A stretch of DNA of 52,001 nucleotides from an uncultured bacterium (GTDB lineage Bacteria > Verrucomicrobiota > Kiritimatiellia > CAIKKV01 > CAITUY01), in contig CAIVSY010000032.1 of NCBI GenBank assembly GCA_903908715.1, positions 1 through 52,001 on the forward strand, in the 5' to 3' direction. The notes under the pieces are model-generated. The model saw nothing but the letters and a program-made list of their open reading frames with translations, did no database searches and had not been told where the DNA came from. A program made the translations under genes and the position numbers. Of the stretch, positions 42,070 through 51,108 are shown one piece after another (position 1 is the first letter of the stretch; every line of letters begins with the position of its first letter).

Positions 42070-43248
42070 ATGCATCCGAACACGGCGCAAAGCCTGCGGG
42101 AATTCGATCCCGAGTTTGCCTGTCTTTGTCAGGCAGTGGGGCGGGCCCTCGGATTCAGGGCTGGCGATGCGTTGCCTGATGGGGCGCCCGATGTGGAGCG
42201 GCTGACCCGATTGGCGATCAACCACCACTGCTTGCCCTTGCTGGCCATGGGGGTTGATCTGGGGGAAGGGCGCCGCTGCCTGCTGGAACTGTCCTGCGAG
42301 ATGCAGGCCCGATGGACCCGTCTACTGGCAGGTAACGCGAGCCGATCCCTGTTTCTGGCGAAGCGGATGGTCGAACTTCTGACGGACTTTTCCGCGATGG
42401 GGATTTGTGCGCTGGCCTGGAAAGGATCGGCCTTGTCGCAGTTGCTGTATGGCCGGGTGGAAATGCGGCCGTCGGATGACATAGATCTGTGGGTGCATCC
42501 CCGGGATTTTGCGAGGGCCTGCGAACGGCTTGAGCAGCAGGGGTTCATTCCCTTGATCCGGCTTTCCCCTGTGGAGGCTGTGTCGCATCGAAGGGCCGGA
42601 TGGGATCGCGGATTCAGAAGTCCTGCGGGTGATTATGTGGTTGAGCTTTGCGTGGGGATGGCGCCGCAGTATTATGCCCGCCTGCCGGATCCGCGGGAAG
42701 TTCTGGAGTCCGCCGTTGAGCTTGAGATTGGCGGCGGACCTATACGCACAGTGGGTGGCGCTCTCTTGATGGAACTGCTTTGTCTGCACGGCATGAAGCA
42801 TGGTTGGAGCCGATTGCTCTGGCTTGCGGATGTGGCCGTCCTGTCCAGACTTCAGGGTGCCGGTGTTGTGGATTGGGACTTGTTTTGGTGGAAGACGGCA
42901 AGAAACGGGACCAGGCGGATGGCGATACTGGGTTTCCGACTTGCTCATCGGTACCTCAATGCGCCGATTGAGCGGGGGGGGGCGCCGGTTGATCTGCTGG
43001 ATCAAGCCGGCCGTTTGCTGGAGGGGAAAGAGACATGTCAGGGATTCTGGCCCGAGTTCACCTGGTACTCTCGCGGTTGTGTGCGATGGAGCGATCGGTT
43101 TCGCTATCTTCTTCTCTTGATCCTCACGCCCAGTTTTGGGGACTGGCGTTCCATTTCCCTGCCTGGAGGCTTGTTCTGGCTGCACTGGATCCTGCGGCCG
43201 TTCCGGATGCTGTTGCTTGGCCGGCGTCAATCCCGGAAAAGACGTTAA
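42070..43248 (+). CDS. Nucleotidyltransferase-like protein (NTP_transf_5 type)
   Basis: The 392-residue product has a nucleotidyltransferase core: LAWKGSALSQLLYG, then MRPSDDIDLWV with the metal-binding aspartates (about 134-145). The family segment MKHGWSRLLWLADVA lies at about 241-255. The C-terminus is hydrophobic, then basic. Such proteins accompany HPr-kinase-like enzymes in lasso-peptide and PqqD-containing clusters, where they are thought to tailor the peptide or its phosphate. The actual reaction is unknown. Its start diverges from the S26-like gene. Confidence 0.82.
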   Translation: MHPNTAQSLREFDPEFACLCQAVGRALGFRAGDALPDGAPDVERLTRLAINHHCLPLLAMGVDLGEGRRCLLELSCEMQARWTRLLAGNASRSLFLAKRMVELLTDFSAMGICALAWKGSALSQLLYGRVEMRPSDDIDLWVHPRDFARACERLEQQGFIPLIRLSPVEAVSHRRAGWDRGFRSPAGDYVVELCVGMAPQYYARLPDPREVLESAVELEIGGGPIRTVGGALLMELLCLHGMKHGWSRLLWLADVAVLSRLQGAGVVDWDLFWWKTARNGTRRMAILGFRLAHRYLNAPIERGGAPVDLLDQAGRLLEGKETCQGFWPEFTWYSRGCVRWSDRFRYLLLLILTPSFGDWRSISLPGGLFWLHWILRPFRMLLLGRRQSRKRR

Positions 43249-43464
43249 TCTTAAGATTTTGAAGGGCAAGGTAATAGGCTGATTTCACATCCTGCACGGG
43301 AAAGTGGATTCCATTGGGGGTGTGGGGTGGAAGTCCATGAGCAGATTTCATCCGTTATATTGCGCCGGGACACATTGTAACGAACGGATTCTGTGTCAGT
43401 TGCATTTGATTTAACCCAGCTGCAGGGCAAATGGGACTTGTTAAAAAGATGATAATGAATTCCG

Positions 43465-43494
43465 TTGTCAAATATACCATTTTCCCGGTATCAT
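43465..43494 (+). promoter_or_regulatory. Sigma-70-type promoter of the exopolysaccharide operon
   Basis: TTGTCA (43465-43470) and TATCAT (43489-43494) each match five of six consensus bases and are 18 nt apart. They lie in the AT-rich 333-nt gap 43249-43581, which holds no gene. Transcription from about 43501 would give a leader of about 80 nt before the FecR-hydrolase gene. Confidence 0.5.
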
Positions 43495-43581
43495 TACCCG
43501 ATGGGATGAATCGAGTGCAGAGCGGAAGTTTTGCATAATCGATGGGGCGGGAGCTTATATAGAAATAGGGGGGTGATTCCG

Positions 43582-45483
43582 ATGATTCAATTAGGAATCA
43601 GAATACTTCGTCATGCCTTCACTGCAGGGGCGCTGATTGGCTTGATGCCTTGGGGGGCGGCGGCTGATCCATCTGAACCGGCTGGTCGAGTGGGGCGCGC
43701 CATTGTGGTGGCGTTGACTCCGACGGTTACGGCCCGGTATCCAGACAGGACGGCCCATGATTTTCCGCAGGGGCAGTTCGAGTTGCGCGAAGGAATAGCG
43801 CTTTCTGAACTTCATAAAGTCGAGTCCGATCGTCATGGTCGTGCCTGTATGGTCCTGACGCCCGGCGCGATCCTGTGTGTCCGGCCTGAAACCTCCCTCA
43901 TGCTGGATCGTCTTCAGCAGATGACCCAGGGGTTGCCGGAATCGGGCAAGGACTTGCAGCGGAGAATTGAATGCACCATGGCAAAGGGCGGTTTGCTGGT
44001 CCATGCAGGCCCTGCTTCCTCCAACCTGTTCATTGAGATTCGGCTGCCTTTTGGCGTTCTGACGGCCCACGGCGGTGAATTCCTGATGCTGCAGGAGAAG
44101 TCCGCCTGGCTGGTGGGATGTAGCCGGGACCGTGTGACTGTGACGATGGCTGACGGCCGGCAGGTTGTCGAGGCGGGCAAGTTGTTGGAGGTCCGGCGCG
44201 ATGGTGATGGGAAATACACCATGCGGTTTCTCGAGGAGTCGGTTTCCCTGTATCGCGAGAAGTTCGATATGTGCGTCGAGTTCCTGCCTGAACTGGGGCG
44301 CATTGTGTTCCTGCCCTATGGGGCGGATACCGGGAAACTGCAGGCATGGATGGGCACACCTGGCGGGATTGTGCCGGTGGGCGATCCGGTTGAGTGGACG
44401 GATGTGACGCCTTCCAGGCGCCTTGTTCCGTCCGGTGATCTCAAGCGGACGCCGGGCGTGCAGGGGCGTCCGGATGCCTCGGGGCAATGGGGGGTCGATC
44501 GGATCTGGCAGTGGTATCGCAATGCCGGAGTGATCAAGGGGGTCAACTACATTCCGCGGACCGCGGTCAATTCCCTGGAGTTCTGGCAGGAGCAGAGCTT
44601 CGACACCAATGCCATCGATGAGGAACTTGACTGGGCCGGCGATGCGGGATTCAACAGCGTGAGGGTCATGCTTTCCTTTGCGGTCTGGTCTTCGGATCCC
44701 AAGGGTTTCAAGGACCGCATGCGACGTTTGCTGGAACTGGCGAAGGACCATCAGCTCACGGTGGTGCCGGTCCTGTTTGATGACCTGGATGTGGCGGGGC
44801 GTCTCCCGGTTCTCGGGGCGCAGCCGGAGCCGGTTCCCGGCGTGCATAACAGCCAGTGGGTGCCCAATCCCGGACGTTCTGTCATTGAGAATCCCGGCCG
44901 CTGGCATGAGTTGGAGAAATATGTCCGTGACATCACAGGGACCTTCTATCGGGATCGCCGAGTGCTGTTCTGGGACTTGTATAACGTCCCCGGGAGCGGC
45001 GGCATGGGAGAAAAGAGCCTCAAGCTGCTGGAGTCGGCCTTCGGATGGGCCCGGGCTTCGCGGGTGCGCCAGCCGGTCACGGCTCTGGCGTGGGGCGAGA
45101 TGCACAATCCCATATCCGCCCGCCTGATGGAAATGTCCGACCTGATTACCTTCCAGTCGCTGGGCGATCCGGTGTTGCTCGAGATGCGCCTGCGGTCGTG
45201 TGAGGCCTACGGTCGGCCGGTGATTTGTTCGGATTGGCTGAATCGCAAGAAGGGCGGGACCTTTGAGGCGGTGCTGCCCATATTGGCCGGCAAGCGGGTG
45301 GGTTGGTATAGCCGGGGGCTGGTCAAGGGCCGTGCGCAGTTTTATATCCCCGACGATGAGCGTCTCAGGGCGGGCGAGGAGCCGAAGGTCTGGCAGCAGG
45401 ATGTCCTCTGGCCGGATGGCAAGCCGTATGAGCGGCGGGAAATCGATGCGATCCGGGCGTTCACCTTCGACAGAGGCGAGTGA
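43582..45483 (+). CDS. FecR-domain / glycoside-hydrolase fusion protein
   Basis: The 633-residue product starts at MIQLGIRILRHAF with a clear signal peptide (to about AAA-DP) and an upstream AGGGGGG ribosome site. Residues 60-220 are FecR-like: LTPGAILCVRPETSLMLD, a KGGLLVHAG strand and LPFGVLTAHGGEFLM. From about 320 comes a TIM-barrel hydrolase of the GH2/GH5/GH39-like type: KGVNYIPRTAVNSLEFWQE, GFNSVRVML, VVPVLFDD, FWDLYNVPG. The last of these has Asn-Val where many relatives have Asn-Glu, so the usual acid/base residue may be missing. It heads the exopolysaccharide operon, so trimming or binding of the polymer in the periplasm is likely. Confidence 0.82.
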   Translation: MIQLGIRILRHAFTAGALIGLMPWGAAADPSEPAGRVGRAIVVALTPTVTARYPDRTAHDFPQGQFELREGIALSELHKVESDRHGRACMVLTPGAILCVRPETSLMLDRLQQMTQGLPESGKDLQRRIECTMAKGGLLVHAGPASSNLFIEIRLPFGVLTAHGGEFLMLQEKSAWLVGCSRDRVTVTMADGRQVVEAGKLLEVRRDGDGKYTMRFLEESVSLYREKFDMCVEFLPELGRIVFLPYGADTGKLQAWMGTPGGIVPVGDPVEWTDVTPSRRLVPSGDLKRTPGVQGRPDASGQWGVDRIWQWYRNAGVIKGVNYIPRTAVNSLEFWQEQSFDTNAIDEELDWAGDAGFNSVRVMLSFAVWSSDPKGFKDRMRRLLELAKDHQLTVVPVLFDDLDVAGRLPVLGAQPEPVPGVHNSQWVPNPGRSVIENPGRWHELEKYVRDITGTFYRDRRVLFWDLYNVPGSGGMGEKSLKLLESAFGWARASRVRQPVTALAWGEMHNPISARLMEMSDLITFQSLGDPVLLEMRLRSCEAYGRPVICSDWLNRKKGGTFEAVLPILAGKRVGWYSRGLVKGRAQFYIPDDERLRAGEEPKVWQQDVLWPDGKPYERREIDAIRAFTFDRGE

Positions 45484-45486
45484 GTC

Positions 45487-46803
45487 ATGAGGAATCGGTT
45501 TCTGAGAGTCATTCACCTGCTGGCCATGCCGTTCGTGCTGGCCGTGGGCATTGCTTCCGGCGAAGGGGAAGGGTGGATCCCGCGCAGGACGGACCGGGCG
45601 AATACTGCTCCGACATGGGGTCCCTACACAGCCGAAGGTGTGGGTTTGACCGAGCGCAATTCCGAACGTTTCGGATGGGTTATGGGTGATTTCAGCCTGC
45701 AGCCGTACGCGGAGGCGCGGGCGGTGTACGAGGATAACCTAACCTTGAGTTCCGCTGATAAGCAGGAAGAGATTTACACTGTGTTCTCTCCCGGTGTGAC
45801 CCTGGTGTATGGTACGCCGCGCGGGAACAACCTGTATCTGGACTATTCGGCCGACTTCACGAGCCTGCAAGAGTTCGACAACGATTCCTTTGACGGCCAG
45901 ACCCTCCGGGTTGGAGGGACCTATCGGAATGCACGTTCGCAGCTGGCGGTTTCGCACGCCTACCGCGAGGTGCGGGATGTGGATGTGGAGACATCGGCAC
46001 GCCTGATGCGTGAGTCGCACGTGACCTCGGCTACGTACGACAACCGCTTGTCGACGAAGACATCCGCCGGCCTATCGGTCAGTCACAGTCTGCACACATT
46101 CTCGGAGAGCGAGTATTCCGGATACCGGGAATACAATGTGGGCGGGCGAATGGGATGGCAGGCATTTCCCCGGGCCGCGCTGACTGCGCGTGCGGCGCAC
46201 GGGTGGGTGGATGTGGACGACCAGCGGGAAGGGTACGGCAGTGCCCAATACGATGAGGTGGCGTTCGGAATCTCCGGCCGTCCGCGGCCCCGGCTCGAAA
46301 CCGGCGGGGATATCGGGGTCCAGCACCGCTATTTCGAGGACGACGGATTGGAGGACATAACCCACTGGGTCGGGTCGGTGCATGTGGCGGGGGAGCCGTA
46401 CGGACGGACGCGATTCTGGGTCAAGGGGGCGGCCTCCTTGCGGCCGGCGATCCAGGAGGACGGGTATACGGTGTTGGATATGCGGGTTGAGCCGGGTGTG
46501 TCGCGGTGTTTGTTCACTGAGCGCCTGGTGGGTGGAATTTCTGTTTTCCGCGGGCGGGCGCGGTATATTGGCGGGAGTGAGCCGGACAGTGAGGATCGTG
46601 TCTACAACGGGCGTCAGGATGATTACTGGGGATTCGGGGCCAATCTGGACTGGTGGATCGGGCGATACTGGTCGGTTGGCATCGGGTATTCCTATATGGA
46701 AAACGAATCGGATGCCGACGACGCGGTGCTGGCGGGGCAAATGGGCGATTCGGTTTCCTATGAGGCCGGGCGCTGGATGATTCATGCGGCGTTCAACCGG
46801 TAG
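45487..46803 (+). CDS. Outer-membrane beta-barrel protein of the exopolysaccharide cluster
   Basis: The 438-residue product has a signal peptide (MRNRFLRVIHLLAMPFVLAV, cut near residues 22-26). A long run of alternating amphipathic strands follows, with many aromatic girdle residues (LYLDYSADF, YWGFGANLDWWIG, YWSVGIGYSYM). It ends in a terminal strand WMIHAAFNR. This is the pattern of barrel proteins found with EPS genes (EpsL-like/BBP2 families). It begins 3 nt after the hydrolase gene. It may be the outer-membrane exit or a scaffold for the polymer. Confidence 0.8.
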   Translation: MRNRFLRVIHLLAMPFVLAVGIASGEGEGWIPRRTDRANTAPTWGPYTAEGVGLTERNSERFGWVMGDFSLQPYAEARAVYEDNLTLSSADKQEEIYTVFSPGVTLVYGTPRGNNLYLDYSADFTSLQEFDNDSFDGQTLRVGGTYRNARSQLAVSHAYREVRDVDVETSARLMRESHVTSATYDNRLSTKTSAGLSVSHSLHTFSESEYSGYREYNVGGRMGWQAFPRAALTARAAHGWVDVDDQREGYGSAQYDEVAFGISGRPRPRLETGGDIGVQHRYFEDDGLEDITHWVGSVHVAGEPYGRTRFWVKGAASLRPAIQEDGYTVLDMRVEPGVSRCLFTERLVGGISVFRGRARYIGGSEPDSEDRVYNGRQDDYWGFGANLDWWIGRYWSVGIGYSYMENESDADDAVLAGQMGDSVSYEAGRWMIHAAFNR

Positions 46804-46863
46804 GCGTTTACGGCGCGAGCAAGGGATGGTAGAGGGTTGAGCAGGAGGATGGAAAGATTCCCC

Positions 46864-47583
46864 ATGATGGCGAGGTTAGTGAGGCTGGCGATTTCCGCTT
46901 CTTGTTTGGCGGTGGCCGGATTCATCGCCGGATGCGGGACGGTTCCCGTCGGGGAGGAGCGACCGGCTCCTGTCGCCGGTGCGGTGCGGAGTGTGCCCCG
47001 TGAACTGGCCGCGGTGCCCGAGTCCGCGCCGGATGCATCCGATCTGTCCGCGGCGGATGCGGGTGCGGAGGATATCCGCAGGTACCGGATCGGTCCCGGT
47101 GATGTCCTGCTCATACAGGTCCGTGGCGAGTCTGATCTCACGGGTGAGTTCAAGGTTTCGCCCGATGGTTTGCTTCTCTATGCCTACCTCGGACGTGTGC
47201 CGGTTGCCGGGTATTCGGTCGCGGCGGTGGAGAGCAATCTGACGGCCCTGCTTGCAAAGGATTACCTGGTCGACCCGAAGGTCTATGTGCAGGTCAGGAG
47301 TTCGGTCCTGCGGCGCGTTCTCATCTTCGGGGAGGTGAAATCGCCCGGGATGTATGAGGTGCCGGTCGGGGAGCGGTTCAGTATCCTGCAGGCCATTGCC
47401 AAGGCGGGCGGGCCAACCGAGCTGGCGGCGACGGACCGCGTCCGTATCGTGCGCCGGTCTGAGGCTGGCAAGGAGCGCGCCATCCGTGTGAACGTGACGG
47501 ACCTGCTACGAGGGGATCCCAAGGCTACGGATGTGGAATTACGGCCCAACGATGTGATTATTGTCCCGCAGACGGTTTTCTAG
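46864..47583 (+). CDS. Wza-like polysaccharide export lipoprotein
   Basis: The 239-residue product has a lipoprotein signal peptide with lipobox FIAGC. A polysaccharide export (PES) domain follows (YRIGPGDVLLIQVRGESDLT, then VSPDGLLLYAYLGRVPVAG) and then one SLBB domain (VLIFGEVKSPGMYEVPVGE). Start ATG 46864 is chosen for signal-peptide length. ATG 46849 directly abuts AGGAGG, too close for use, though GGAAAG serves 46864. It is shorter than E. coli Wza and lacks the C-terminal helix, so the adjacent barrel protein may complete the pore. Confidence 0.92.
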   Translation: MMARLVRLAISASCLAVAGFIAGCGTVPVGEERPAPVAGAVRSVPRELAAVPESAPDASDLSAADAGAEDIRRYRIGPGDVLLIQVRGESDLTGEFKVSPDGLLLYAYLGRVPVAGYSVAAVESNLTALLAKDYLVDPKVYVQVRSSVLRRVLIFGEVKSPGMYEVPVGERFSILQAIAKAGGPTELAATDRVRIVRRSEAGKERAIRVNVTDLLRGDPKATDVELRPNDVIIVPQTVF

Positions 47584-47602
47584 GCAGGAACGGGAAGGTG
47601 TA

Positions 47603-49744
47603 ATGGTGGCGAATTCCGAATACAGCTACGGTGCGAGCGGAGCGCGAGGGCGGGCGCCCAGTTCCGACTGGCATTGGATCGACTATGCCGCGGTCCTGAT
47701 GGATCGCATCTGGATCGCGGTTGCCGTGCTCGTCCTGGCGGTCGGAATCGGGGTCTACCGGACGTGGAAGCAGACGCCGATGTATCGTTCCTCGGCGCGC
47801 ATCATGGTGGAGGAAAACCTGCCCAAGCTGCTGAATGTCGAGGATGTTCTGATGGCCAACGCGCGCAACCTCCAGTACTTCAACACGCATGTGCTGGCGC
47901 TTAACAGCCGGTCGATGGCCGAGGAGGCAATGGTGCGGATCGGGCTCGACCGGGATCCCAGGTTCCTGCCCACGAACAGCCCGGTCTCGGTGCGGGCGGC
48001 GTCCGCGATGGGTTTTGTCCGGGTCAATCCTGTACCCCAAAGCCGGCTGATTGATGTCACGGTGGAGCATCCGGATCCGGACATGGCGGCGGCCTTTGCC
48101 AATGCGCTGGCGGAGCAGTATATCGAGGTCAACTTGAACCGGCGCAGCGAGGTGTCCACCGAATCGTTCGAGTGGTTGAGGCAGCAGGCGGAGGAATACC
48201 ACGCGCAGATCGAAAAGGGGTATGCGGCGATCCACGATTACCGCGAGAAACTCAATGTGGTCTCACTCGAGGAGAATGAGAATGCAGTGGTCAGCAAGCT
48301 GAAGGCGATCAGCCAGGATCTGCTGGAGGCCGATTCGCAATTCATGGCTGTGGATGCGGAGTGGAAGGAAGTTCAGGCGGCTCTTGCGGCAGGACGGCCC
48401 CTGGGGGAAGTCGAGTGTCTGGCCCGGGATGCGGCGGTGCTGGCGGCCTACACCGCTCTGCAGCGGCAGCAGGGCGAGGTGCAAACTCTGGAAAACCGCT
48501 ACAAGTCCAAGCATCCGGCCTTGACCGAGGCGATCAGCCTGAAGAACGACCTTGCCGCCCAGTATGAGGCGGCCTGCCAGGAGGCGGTCAAGCGACTTGA
48601 TTCGCGCCGCAAGATGGCCACGGAGAAAGTCGCCAGTCTCAAGGAGGCGCTGGACGCGCAGGGCAAGGTGGCAATGGAGCTTGATCGAAAGCTGGTCAAG
48701 TACAAGGAGCTCAAGCGTGAGGTCGAGGCGGATCGCCAGATGTACGACGTGATTGCGGCCCGGATGAAGGAGGCAAAGTTCGTCGGCGAGGTCAAGCGGA
48801 GCAACATCCGGCTGGTTGATCATGCGGAGCCGGCGGCTCGTCCGTTCCGGCCGATATGGAAGAAGTCGATCCTTTTCAGCTTGCTGCTGGGCCTGTTCCT
48901 GGGCATCGGTCTCAGTTATGCCTCCTATTTCCTGGATGACCGGATGAAGCGCGTTGAGGATGTGGAGCACACGCTCGGGATGCCGGTTCTGGCCGTGGTG
49001 CCGCCTGTGCTGCTGCCGATGCCTGCGGACCGCTCCCGCGTGGTGGAGAAGTCCCCGTTTGCACCTGCGGCTGAAGCCTTCCGGTCCCTTCGGGCCAGTT
49101 TGGCTTTGAGACAGGAATGGCCCGGCTGCCGCCGATTGATGGTGACCAGCACGACGGCGGCTGAAGGAAAATCCACGGTTGCCTGCAATCTTGCCATGGT
49201 TCTGGCCCAGAGCGGGCAGCGGACCCTGCTGATCGATGCTGATATGCGCCGGCCCGTGATGCGCGGAATGTTTGGAATTGCAGCTTTGAGGGGATTGTCC
49301 GACCTGCTTTCGGGAAGCGGGACCATCGAGGAGGCAGTCCAGGAGACCACGGTTCCCGGACTTTCCGTCATGGCGGCGGGCCCGTTGCCGTCGAATCCGT
49401 CCGAGTTGCTTGCCGCGCCGGTGATGCGGCGATTGCTGGAAGATCTCGAGCGGCGTTTTGACCGGATTGTCATGGATTGCCCGCCGGTTTTCGGTGTGAG
49501 TGATCCCATCTCGCTGTTACCCAGCATGCACTGTGTGATTTTCGTGCTGCATCATGGCAAGACGGGTAGCCGCGCGGCGGTCCGGGCCATGAACAAGATC
49601 CGGGAAGGCGGAGCTTCCTTTGTGGGTCTGGTTTTTAACAACGTTGCGTTAAAGCTTTCCAGCGGCTACTACTACTATTACCAGTACCACAAGTACGGGG
49701 AAGAGAAGGCTGGCCAGCGCCGGGGGGATGCGAACAAGGCCTGA
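47603..49744 (+). CDS. Wzc-like chain-length determinant with BY-kinase domain
   Basis: This is a 713-residue inner-membrane protein. The first helix (about 35-53) and second helix (about 415-435) enclose a Wzz domain with a long periplasmic coiled coil. The cytoplasmic kinase has Walker A TTAAEGKS, Walker A' LLIDADMRRP and Walker B RIVMDCPP. The tail has a tyrosine cluster, YYYYYQYHKY, for autophosphorylation. It controls polymer length and export with the Wza-like protein. GGGAAGG precedes ATG 47603, 19 nt after that gene. Confidence 0.94.
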   Translation: MVANSEYSYGASGARGRAPSSDWHWIDYAAVLMDRIWIAVAVLVLAVGIGVYRTWKQTPMYRSSARIMVEENLPKLLNVEDVLMANARNLQYFNTHVLALNSRSMAEEAMVRIGLDRDPRFLPTNSPVSVRAASAMGFVRVNPVPQSRLIDVTVEHPDPDMAAAFANALAEQYIEVNLNRRSEVSTESFEWLRQQAEEYHAQIEKGYAAIHDYREKLNVVSLEENENAVVSKLKAISQDLLEADSQFMAVDAEWKEVQAALAAGRPLGEVECLARDAAVLAAYTALQRQQGEVQTLENRYKSKHPALTEAISLKNDLAAQYEAACQEAVKRLDSRRKMATEKVASLKEALDAQGKVAMELDRKLVKYKELKREVEADRQMYDVIAARMKEAKFVGEVKRSNIRLVDHAEPAARPFRPIWKKSILFSLLLGLFLGIGLSYASYFLDDRMKRVEDVEHTLGMPVLAVVPPVLLPMPADRSRVVEKSPFAPAAEAFRSLRASLALRQEWPGCRRLMVTSTTAAEGKSTVACNLAMVLAQSGQRTLLIDADMRRPVMRGMFGIAALRGLSDLLSGSGTIEEAVQETTVPGLSVMAAGPLPSNPSELLAAPVMRRLLEDLERRFDRIVMDCPPVFGVSDPISLLPSMHCVIFVLHHGKTGSRAAVRAMNKIREGGASFVGLVFNNVALKLSSGYYYYYQYHKYGEEKAGQRRGDANKA

Positions 49745-49797
49745 CTAACCATGCCTGTTGCGTAACGGGTGCGGCATCGGTTCTTGACGTGAAACTC

Positions 49798-51108
49798 ATG
49801 CAGTTCCTTTTAGTCCCATTGATCGGTCTGCTGGTTGGGTGGGCCGCCTGGCTGGGAGCGGATCCGGATCAGCCATCGGGGACGTGGTTGCTTCCCGGTC
49901 TCGCGATTCTTGTCGCGGTGCTGGTCGTCCGGCAAATCTGTATTACCGGTGGAGTTCGGGGTGCATGGGATTGGAACTGGGGTGTTCCGCTGGCAGGGTT
50001 GGTTGCACTCATCGCGATTCAGGCGCTCAACGCTTCCCACGAGTTTCTTCCCGGCAGCCGGGCGCTGGTTCCGCGCTCTCATTTCCGCTGGTTGCCCGGC
50101 AGTGTCGACGGCCGGTCCACGGCGGAATCTCTGCGCTGGATTGGGGGGTGTGCGGCGATGTTCTGGCTGGGACGGAAAGCTCTTCCGCGGCCGGGCGGGA
50201 GGCGTGGTCTTGTGATGCTGCTGGCCGCAACGGGTGCCGCGATGGCGGTGTGGGTGATTCTGCAGAGGCGGGTTGCGCCGGCGGGCGCGCTGTATCCCCT
50301 CACAGGCACATTCGTCAATTCCAGCCATTACGCGGCGTACGCGAATATCCTGCTGGCGTTGTCGCTGGCGTATGCACTGGATGGCTGGCATTGCATCCGC
50401 AATGCGGCGGGAAGAGGTCTGGTGGCCGGAGGATTCCTGGCGGCTTCCCTGATTCTGCTCTATTCCATTTTTCGCAGCGGGTCCAGGATGGGTGTGATGA
50501 TTTCGCTCATCATCCTGGGCGGAGTCGGGGTAATTGCGGGAGTGAGGGCGGGCGGTTGGCGGAGGCGGATTCTGCCTGTGATCATGCTGGCTGCGATCCT
50601 GATTCCGGCGGCGTGGCGGGGTGTTTGCGACTGGAAGGGGTGTGAGGGCGGTTGGTCCTTCCGGCAGGTGCAGGACAACGCGGTGGACCGCTTGCGTGTG
50701 CAGAAGGCGGTTCTGGCAATGGTGCCCGACCGCTGGTTGTCGGGCTATGGGGCCGGGACGTTTGAGAAGGTATTTCCGTATTACCAGCCGCAAACCTTGC
50801 GCGGCAGTTATCGGCATGCGCATAACGAGTACGTGGAGGGATTGGTTGAATTCGGTTTGGTTGGAATGCTGTTGATCGGCTGGCTGGTTTGGGCGGCGTG
50901 TTTTGCCCCGGCCGGGGCGGGGGGTGAATCAGGTGTGGGGGATTGGCAGCGCATCGGCTGCCTGTTGGCGCTGGGTGCGCTGGCCCTGCATGCGCTGTCG
51001 GATTTCCCGTTCCGTGTGCCTGTGACGGGTTTTCTTGCTGCTTTGCTGGCGGGAATGAGTGGCGGACATTTGCGAAAGATGTTTGTGAAGGAAGAGTGTT
51101 GTGAGTGA
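49798..51108 (+). CDS. O-antigen ligase/Wzy-type polymerase
   Basis: This is a polytopic protein of about 436 residues. Around ten membrane helices and a large outer loop carry the pattern WLSGYGAGTFEKVFPYYQP...HAHNEYVEGLVEFGLVG, the Wzy_C signature of O-antigen ligases and polymerases. TGTFVNSSHYAAYANILLAL is another family hallmark. It probably polymerises repeat units or transfers the finished chain. Two in-frame starts exist (GTG 49789, ATG 49798) and neither has a clear ribosome site. Its end overlaps the permease gene by 8 nt. Confidence 0.88.
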   Translation: MQFLLVPLIGLLVGWAAWLGADPDQPSGTWLLPGLAILVAVLVVRQICITGGVRGAWDWNWGVPLAGLVALIAIQALNASHEFLPGSRALVPRSHFRWLPGSVDGRSTAESLRWIGGCAAMFWLGRKALPRPGGRRGLVMLLAATGAAMAVWVILQRRVAPAGALYPLTGTFVNSSHYAAYANILLALSLAYALDGWHCIRNAAGRGLVAGGFLAASLILLYSIFRSGSRMGVMISLIILGGVGVIAGVRAGGWRRRILPVIMLAAILIPAAWRGVCDWKGCEGGWSFRQVQDNAVDRLRVQKAVLAMVPDRWLSGYGAGTFEKVFPYYQPQTLRGSYRHAHNEYVEGLVEFGLVGMLLIGWLVWAACFAPAGAGGESGVGDWQRIGCLLALGALALHALSDFPFRVPVTGFLAALLAGMSGGHLRKMFVKEECCE

